Below are positions 60,041 to 64,000 of a stretch of 64,000 nt of DNA, piece by piece. This stretch comes from JBNKVT01 sp050299335 (lineage in GTDB: Bacteria; Pseudomonadota; Alphaproteobacteria; Rhodobacterales; Rhodobacteraceae). Under the pieces are notes generated by a model. The model did no database searches, was not told the origin of the DNA, and saw nothing but the letters and a program-made list of their open reading frames with translations. Numbering within the stretch: the first letter of the stretch is position 1; each line of letters opens with the position of its first letter. The DNA lies in assembly GCA_050299335.1 (NCBI GenBank), contig JBNKVT010000008.1, positions 1 to 64,000 on the forward strand, given 5' to 3'. The translations under genes and the position numbers were made by a program.

Positions 60041-62415
60041 CCGACGATCTCGACAAGCTGAAAACCGCCCTCGAACGGGCCACCCCTGCCCCGGATGCCG
60101 AGGCGAAGGCGAAGGCCCTGGCCGCCGCCCGGGTGGCGTTCGAAGAAAAATTCCAAGGATCGGAGGCGGGCGCACGTCCCACCAAGGACCAGCCGCAAGG
60201 GGCGGCCGGGTTCTTGAAAGGATTGTCCGAGATGTTCGCCAAGCTGACCACCAGACAGGGCCTTCTGGCCACCACCTCCGTCGCCACGATTGCGCTGGCC
60301 GTCGTCCTGACCCAGGACCTCAGCTGGCAGCAGCCGGAACAGGAGGCCCCCGAGACCGCCGAGGAAACCTCGCAACTGAAGGCCGCCGCGGCTGACGAAA
60401 ACGCGCCTGAGGCCCCCGGGTTGCACGAAGACGCCGCCTCGGTGCAGTATCCGACGCTGGTCGCCCCCGAGGGTGGCGAGGCGGATGGGTTCTATCGGCG
60501 CACCGAAGCCGATGCCGGTGCGGGGACCGATACCGGCCTCGATGGCCGCACCCAGAGTGCGACAACGGAGCTGGCGCAGGAGGTCATGGGGGATAACGAG
60601 GCCGCGCGTGTCGATGAAAACCGGCCGGCGCAAGAGCTCGCCGGCATCATGGATTCCCAGGAAGAAGTCGTCATTGTCGAGGAGGAGCCCGCCGATTTCG
60701 CAGACGCCGCGCCTCAATCCGAGATCGAACCCCGACGTGCTCCCGAACCCCGCCCCACCCCGAGTAGCGAAGCGGTTCCTAGTATTGCAGCCGCGCCGTC
60801 CGAAATGAATACCGAAGCGGCTCGGTCAGCTGGGGGAGGGGTTACAACAACCGGCGAAGCCCGTTTGGGCCTTCTTTATGAAGATTCAGCCGACGAAGCC
60901 GCTTCGACTTCCAGAAACAGGGTGATCATCCAAAATGGCGTCCCGGGAGGTGATTCCGGGCTCACATCTGGCGATGACTTGGTATCGCCGCCGCCGCCCG
61001 AGCAGAACACCGAACGTTTCGCCGAAGCAGCACCCAACCCGATCAAGGCAGTCAGCGACGAGCCGGTCTCGACCTTCTCGATCGATGTCGATACCGCCTC
61101 CTATTCCTATATCCGCTCGGCGCTGATGGGTGGGCAATTGCCGCCTCCGGCCTCGGTACGGATCGAGGAGATGGTGAATTATTTCGACTATGACTACCCC
61201 GCCCCCGACCGCATCGACACGCCGTTCCAGACCTCGGTCTCGGTGATCGACACGCCGTGGAACGAGGGCACCAAGCTGATGCATATCGGCATTCAGGGCT
61301 ATGAAATCCCTGTGGAGAACCGTCCGCCGGTCAATCTGGTGTTCCTGATCGACACTTCGGGCTCGATGCAGGACGCCAACAAGCTGCCCCTGCTGATCCA
61401 GTCCTTCCGGCTGCTTCTGGGCACGCTGCAGGACGACGACAGCGTCGCCATCGTCACCTATGCCGGTTCGGCGGGCATGGCACTGGAGCCGACCCCTGCG
61501 TCGGAGACATCGAAGATCCTCGCTGCCCTTGAGAACCTGCACGCGGGCGGGTCCACCGCCGGGCAGGACGGGCTGCAGCAGGCCTATGCACTGGCCGAGG
61601 ACATGAGCGCGGAGGGCGAAATTTCCCGGGTGATCCTGGCCACCGACGGTGATTTCAACGTGGGGATATCCGATCCCGAGGCGCTGAAGCGCTTCATCGA
61701 GGACAAGCGCGACAGCGGCACTTACCTCTCGGTGCTCGGCTTCGGGCGCGGCAACTACCAGGACGCGACCATGCAGGCGCTGGCGCAGAACGGTAACGGC
61801 ACGGCGGCCTATATCGACACCCTGGCCGAGGCGCAGAAGGTGCTGGTCGAACAGGTCGGCGGCGCCCTCTTTCCCATCGCCAATGACGTCAAGATCCAGG
61901 TCGAGTTCAACCCCGCGATGATCGCCGAATACCGGCTTCTGGGCTACGAGACCCGGGCGCTGGCGCGCGAGGATTTCAACAATGACGCGGTGGATGCCGG
62001 CGAGATCGGGGCTGGCCACACGGTGACGGCGATCTACGAGATCACCCCGGTCGGCTCGCCCGCCGTCTCGGTCGATCCCCTGCGCTATGCCGCCGAAGAG
62101 AACGAACCGCTGCCGGTGACCGAACCCCATGGCGAGATCGGCTATCTGAAACTGCGCTACAAGCGGCCCGGCGAGGAGGTTTCGACCCTGATCGAGACCC
62201 CGGTCTTCATGGACCGCGCCGATATCGCGGCCTCCGAGACGCAGTTCGCCGCCGCCGTCGCGGGGTTTGGCGAGCTGCTGCGCGGCTCGAAGCAGGTCCA
62301 CGGCTTCGATTTCGACGACGTCGCCGCACTGGCCGCCGCCAGCCGGGGCGAGGATCCGTTCGGCTACCGCGCCGAGTTCCAGCGGCTGGTGCAACTGGCC
62401 AAGACCGCGCGCTGA
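60037..62415 (+). CDS. Membrane-anchored VWA-domain protein (YfbK-like)
   Basis: 792 residues. A ~70-residue charged N-terminus, one membrane helix (about 75-92: GLLATTSVATIALAVVLTQ), a long disordered acidic/proline-rich segment (100-300), a N-terminal VWF-associated region (FSIDVDTASYSYIRSALMGG), a von Willebrand A domain with MIDAS motif LVFLIDTSGSMQD, and a C-terminal DUF3520-like region. The placement next to an ECF sigma factor and the cytoplasmic N-terminus resemble an anti-sigma topology, which is an inference. Confidence 0.85.
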   Translation: MTDDLDKLKTALERATPAPDAEAKAKALAAARVAFEEKFQGSEAGARPTKDQPQGAAGFLKGLSEMFAKLTTRQGLLATTSVATIALAVVLTQDLSWQQPEQEAPETAEETSQLKAAAADENAPEAPGLHEDAASVQYPTLVAPEGGEADGFYRRTEADAGAGTDTGLDGRTQSATTELAQEVMGDNEAARVDENRPAQELAGIMDSQEEVVIVEEEPADFADAAPQSEIEPRRAPEPRPTPSSEAVPSIAAAPSEMNTEAARSAGGGVTTTGEARLGLLYEDSADEAASTSRNRVIIQNGVPGGDSGLTSGDDLVSPPPPEQNTERFAEAAPNPIKAVSDEPVSTFSIDVDTASYSYIRSALMGGQLPPPASVRIEEMVNYFDYDYPAPDRIDTPFQTSVSVIDTPWNEGTKLMHIGIQGYEIPVENRPPVNLVFLIDTSGSMQDANKLPLLIQSFRLLLGTLQDDDSVAIVTYAGSAGMALEPTPASETSKILAALENLHAGGSTAGQDGLQQAYALAEDMSAEGEISRVILATDGDFNVGISDPEALKRFIEDKRDSGTYLSVLGFGRGNYQDATMQALAQNGNGTAAYIDTLAEAQKVLVEQVGGALFPIANDVKIQVEFNPAMIAEYRLLGYETRALAREDFNNDAVDAGEIGAGHTVTAIYEITPVGSPAVSVDPLRYAAEENEPLPVTEPHGEIGYLKLRYKRPGEEVSTLIETPVFMDRADIAASETQFAAAVAGFGELLRGSKQVHGFDFDDVAALAAASRGEDPFGYRAEFQRLVQLAKTAR

Positions 62416-62425
62416 GCCGCCTCTT

Positions 62426-63058
62426 TCAGGATTGGCCCCGGTTCTCCGCCGGGGCCTCTTCGCTTGCGCCTCCCCGGGTCAGAACCGCTTTCAGCCGCCA
62501 GCCCAGCAGTCCCGCCACGGCAAGGGCAGCGAGGAACCAGCTGAGATTGCCGAGGAAATCCATCAGCGCCGGGATCGACTGGCCGAAGACCAGCCCGGCC
62601 CCGACATAGAGCCCGACCCAGACCGCCTCGCCCGCGAGGTCCCAAAGCGCGAAGCGCCCCCACGCGAACCCGCCCGCCCCGGTGGCGAGGTTGATCCAGG
62701 GGCCGAGCGGGCTGACCAGCCAGCGGCTGAAGAAGACCCCGGTGCCGCCCCAGCGCTCGGCGAAGGCGCGGGCTTTCGCGGCGCGGGCGGCGAGGCCGGG
62801 ATGCGTCGCGGCGTAACGGTCCAGCGCCTGGCCGCCGAAACGGCCGAGCCCGAATCCGGTCTGGTCGCCCGCCATCGCTCCGGCGAGCCCGGTCGTCAGC
62901 ACCAGCGGCAGCGCCAGATCGCCGCTGGCCGCGAAGGCCCCGCCGGCGATCAGTGCCAGCGAGCCAGGGACAGGGACCCCGAGGCAGGACAGGAACACCG
63001 AGGCGAAAATCAGCGGCAGCCCGTAGACGGCGACAAGCGACAGGAGGTCGGTGGTCAT
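62426..63058 (-). CDS. DedA-family membrane protein
   Basis: 210 residues. VYGLPLIFASVFLSCLGVPVPGSLALIAGGAFAA, the FGLGRFGGQALDRY loop and FFSRWLVSPLGPWINLATG (R-x3-P/G pattern) define DedA/SNARE-associated proteins with several membrane helices. Such proteins act in undecaprenyl-phosphate or lipid flipping. ATG overlaps the stop of the next gene upstream (63055). Confidence 0.9.
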   Translation of the reverse strand: MTTDLLSLVAVYGLPLIFASVFLSCLGVPVPGSLALIAGGAFAASGDLALPLVLTTGLAGAMAGDQTGFGLGRFGGQALDRYAATHPGLAARAAKARAFAERWGGTGVFFSRWLVSPLGPWINLATGAGGFAWGRFALWDLAGEAVWVGLYVGAGLVFGQSIPALMDFLGNLSWFLAALAVAGLLGWRLKAVLTRGGASEEAPAENRGQS

Positions 63059-63396
63059 TGCCGGGCCCGTTCAGCCTCGATGGCGGCCTGCAGCGTGGCT
63101 TCCAGCTCGGCCAGGGGCACGCCCCGCTCGGCGGCAAGGTCTTCAAGCGTGATCCGGTTCCGTGTGCCGGGGATCAGACCAAGGCTGCCGGCCAGCGCCT
63201 CGCGCGGCACGTCATAGGAGCGCGCGACATAGCCCACCGTCATCCAGCCCTCGATCGAGGCATCGCGGTGGCTCATCCAGTAGCTGAAGGAAAAGACCGT
63301 CCGGAAGGCCAGGAACAGGCACAGCGCCACCGCCAGTCCGAACCCGGCGGTCAGCGCCTTGTGGTCGCGCCAAAGACGGGACAGCGCGCCCCGCAT
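63055..63396 (-). CDS. Single-pass membrane protein of unknown function
   Basis: 113 residues with one membrane helix (ALTAGFGLAVALCLFLAFRTVF) and a C-terminal HTH-like stretch (RNRITLEDLAAERGVPLAELEATLQAAI). It overlaps the DedA gene by four bases, so the two are likely co-expressed. Unrecognised family. Confidence 0.7.
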   Translation of the reverse strand: MRGALSRLWRDHKALTAGFGLAVALCLFLAFRTVFSFSYWMSHRDASIEGWMTVGYVARSYDVPREALAGSLGLIPGTRNRITLEDLAAERGVPLAELEATLQAAIEAERARQ

Positions 63397-63424
63397 CAGG
63401 CCCTGGCCTTGCGGGGCGCGACGT

Positions 63425-63844
63425 TCATTCGACGGTCACCGTGATCCGGTCCGACATCACCGGAGGGTTGTGCGGGATATGCGACCAGTCGCCAAGGACC
63501 AGTTGCAGCGTGTGGCTGCCCGGGGCCAGCTCGATGGTGACCTCGGTCTGCCCACCGCCGAAATGCTTGTGGTTGTCGTCGGCCGGAACCGGCTCGTTCA
63601 GCGCCTCGCCTTCGAGCGTGGCGTCGATCAAGAGGTGATGGTGGCCGGTGTTTTCCTTCTCGGTCCCGGCGGGCGCCACGCCCATACCGGACAGGCCGAA
63701 GCGGATGGTCAGCGGGGAGGAGACGGTCGCCCCGTCTTCCAGCCCGATGAAATAGACCGCAGCGCCGTCGGGGGCCGGGGTTTCGCCGGAATACGCCGGC
63801 AGGGCACTCGCAATCAGACAGGTCAGGGCAATCAGCTTTTTCAT
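63425..63844 (-). CDS. DUF4399-family exported protein
   Basis: 139 residues. Signal peptide MKKLIALTCLIASALPAYSG, then VYFIGLEDGATVSSPLTIRFGLSGMGVAPAG and NTGHHHLLIDATLE ... NDDNHKHFGGGQTEVTIEL, ending VTVE. The HHHLLID and KHFGGGQTE segments are diagnostic. Possibly metal-binding through histidines; periplasmic. Start at ATG 63844 in front of a signal peptide. Confidence 0.85.
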   Translation of the reverse strand: MKKLIALTCLIASALPAYSGETPAPDGAAVYFIGLEDGATVSSPLTIRFGLSGMGVAPAGTEKENTGHHHLLIDATLEGEALNEPVPADDNHKHFGGGQTEVTIELAPGSHTLQLVLGDWSHIPHNPPVMSDRITVTVE

Positions 63845-63924
63845 GTCGAACTCCCAGTTGCTGGACCCGGGGAGGCGGACCGCAGCCCCGGAATTTGCAT
63901 GAGGACTATGGAGCAAGCGGCGGG

Positions 63925-63955
63925 AAACAGAAAGGCCCGCCTTGACGGGCGGGCC
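63925..63955 (-). terminator. Rho-independent terminator on the minus strand
   Basis: GGCCCGCC (63948-63955 reversed) and GGCGGGCC (63934-63941 reversed) form an 8-bp stem with a 6-base loop followed on the minus strand by TTTCTGTTT. It lies 27 bases past the stop codon of the partial gene at the right edge. Confidence 0.75.
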
Positions 63956-63981
63956 AGTAATTTTCTGGGGGAATCCGGACG

Positions 63982-64000
63982 TTACGCGTCGGATTTGCGT
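63982..64000 (-). CDS. 3' end of an unidentified gene (partial)
   Basis: On the minus strand the frame ends ..RKSDA followed by TAA (63982-63984), with a terminator hairpin downstream. Only a few codons are visible. Direction is the same as the DUF4399 gene. Confidence 0.3.

Overview
The window is a high-GC alphaproteobacterial chromosome segment, most likely from the Rhodobacteraceae (Roseobacter/Rhodobacter group). The call rests on gene content: an Irr-type Fur regulator near fabA-fabB-fabI, a RegB/PrrB redox kinase with the GGLNNPF quinone motif, CcmI, a DUF2125 protein, a short ribonuclease D beside lptC-lptA-lptB and kdsD, and candidate CtrA boxes (TTAA-N7-TTAA). Species cannot be named from this sequence.

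Layout. 0-13 kb: tRNA-Ser(GCT), an RTX protein with a repeat-built N-terminal half, ychF, trpA, the fabA-fabB-fabI operon, irr, an acetyltransferase, a DUF1244 protein, an N-formylglutamate amidohydrolase, pyk, and rpmI-rplT with a clear terminator. 13-18 kb: an FAD monooxygenase, a serralysin-type RTX metalloprotease and a small RTX-C-terminus-like protein lie between rplT and pheS; pheT does not follow pheS. 18-28.6 kb: a coupled hydroxypyruvate isomerase-like/aminotransferase pair, a DUF2125 protein, a PstS-like/OmpA fusion protein, then lptC-lptA-lptB, kdsD and rnd. 28.6-32.1 kb: repeat and IS debris around a Sel1/TPR-type protein, metG and tRNA-Trp. 32-39.6 kb: a 1192-residue autotransporter with 354-bp tandem repeats, divergent from a cassette of three phage tail-collar (MdpB-like) proteins, a propeller-like protein, a GNAT acetyltransferase and a small DUF6916-like protein. 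39.6-45.1 kb: ruvX-ccmI, an SH3 protein, hemerythrin, a membrane protein and regB. 45.1-47.8 kb: nested insertions (IS4-like, a hairpin mini-element inside it, IS1595) within one ancestral palindromic repeat. 47.8-54.2 kb: an eight-gene chemotaxis operon (STAS-cheY-cheA-cheW-cheR-cheD-cheB-cheY) without any receptor gene. 54.2-55.6 kb: an IS21 fragment and a low-GC gene remnant. 55.6-64 kb: argG, a small lipoprotein-like gene, an alpha/beta hydrolase, an ECF sigma factor coupled to a membrane-anchored VWA protein, a DedA protein and a DUF4399 protein.

How it works together. Most housekeeping genes are ordinary. The accessory content is mainly surface and secreted proteins: three RTX proteins with TTAA-rich upstream regions, an autotransporter, an OmpA fusion and the tail-collar cassette. 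Chemotaxis and the TTAA-N7-TTAA boxes suggest CtrA-linked surface/motility control, which is an inference. The most distinctive items are the tail-collar cassette and the hairpin mini-element, whose two copies differ by compensatory changes in the stem and one of which interrupts a transposase gene.
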